This document shows positions 6,160 to 6,343 of a stretch of DNA of 6,343 nt, piece after piece. This DNA is from a bacterium (lineage in GTDB: Bacteria; JAMORN01). Each line of letters begins with the position of its first letter. Positions within the stretch are counted from its first letter, which is position 1. The position numbers were made by a program, and so were the translations under genes. The notes below the pieces were generated by a model. The model ran no database searches, was not told the DNA's origin, and worked only from the letters and a program-made list of their open reading frames with translations. The stretch lies in NCBI GenBank assembly GCA_027063545.1, contig JAMORN010000156.1:1-6343 (forward strand). Reading direction: 5' to 3'.

Positions 6160-6343
6160 CTAATATTGTGTTCTTGAAGTTATAGCCTTTTTTAAACTAT
6201 TATACTGAAAATTTAAAAATTTTACTCCCATATTATATAGTATTTGATTTTCAGCCATTTTTGCCATCTCTTCATCTATATCAACATTATTTACTCCAGA
6301 ATACATATTATCATCATCTGGAACATATACCTCTGGCTCTATT
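6160..6343 (-). CDS. flgB: Flagellar basal-body rod protein FlgB, C-terminal part
   Basis: Only the last 60 codons are in the window; the 5' end lies beyond base 6343 (first whole codon at 6342-6340, stop TAG at 6162-6160). The translated segment contains NNVDIDEEMAKMAENQILYN (18-37), a hallmark of FlgB, in which the C-terminal helix begins with NNVD followed by acidic residues and continues to a K/R-rich end (here LKKAITSRTQY). FlgB is a proximal-rod protein that contacts FliE. The position directly upstream of flgC agrees. The frame is open to the window edge, so this is truncation by the window and not a broken gene. Confidence 0.95.
   Translation of the reverse strand, partial: IEPEVYVPDDDNMYSGVNNVDIDEEMAKMAENQILYNMGVKFLNFQYNSLKKAITSRTQY

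Overview
The window is AT-rich bacterial DNA carrying one tightly packed, single-direction flagellar gene block, all on the minus strand. In transcription order (high to low coordinate) it reads flgB (3' end only), flgC, fliE, fliF, fliG, fliH, fliI, fliJ. This is the classical flgBC-fliEFGHIJ order found in many flagellated phyla. Every protein except FliH and FliJ is recognisable from strong family motifs. FliH and FliJ are weaker matches, called from short end motifs, coiled-coil composition and position. No RNA gene, insertion sequence, CRISPR array or phage gene is visible, and no stretch over 300 bases lacks a gene.

Layout: flgB ends at 6160. flgC (6138-5641) and fliE (5604-5281) each have a strong Shine-Dalgarno (SD) sequence and short spacers. 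fliE and fliF (5277-3736) share a reading frame and are separated only by TAG TCT. fliF and fliG (3736-2657) overlap as TAATG. fliH (2638-1889) overlaps fliI (1899-583) by 11 bases. A 26-base spacer with no visible SD precedes fliJ (556-2 as an open frame). The genes build the inner flagellum: rod proteins FlgB and FlgC, the FliE adaptor, the FliF MS-ring, the FliG rotor/switch protein, and the FliH-FliI-FliJ ATPase complex that serves the flagellar export gate.

Organism: the flagellar operon and Lys/Glu/Ile-rich, A/T-ending codon use suggest a low-GC motile bacterium. The sequence alone does not settle the phylum. Deferribacterota-like, Aquificota-like, spirochaete-like or other low-GC lineages are all possible, and this is a guess rather than a result.

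The genes are conventional. I did not find a new biological system, and the oddities concentrate in the last ~130 bases of the fliJ frame. There, an A10 tract sits exactly where FliJ proteins normally end, and losing one A gives a stop after 147 residues. It is followed by a near-consensus sigma70-type promoter (TTGACA, 17 bases, TATATT) and then about four imperfect 18-bp repeats with TGAC/GTCA half-sites in 9-bp register. My preferred reading is that fliJ really ends near base 112, and that bases 1-110 are largely a promoter/regulatory region for the next gene. An actual C-terminal extension of FliJ remains possible.
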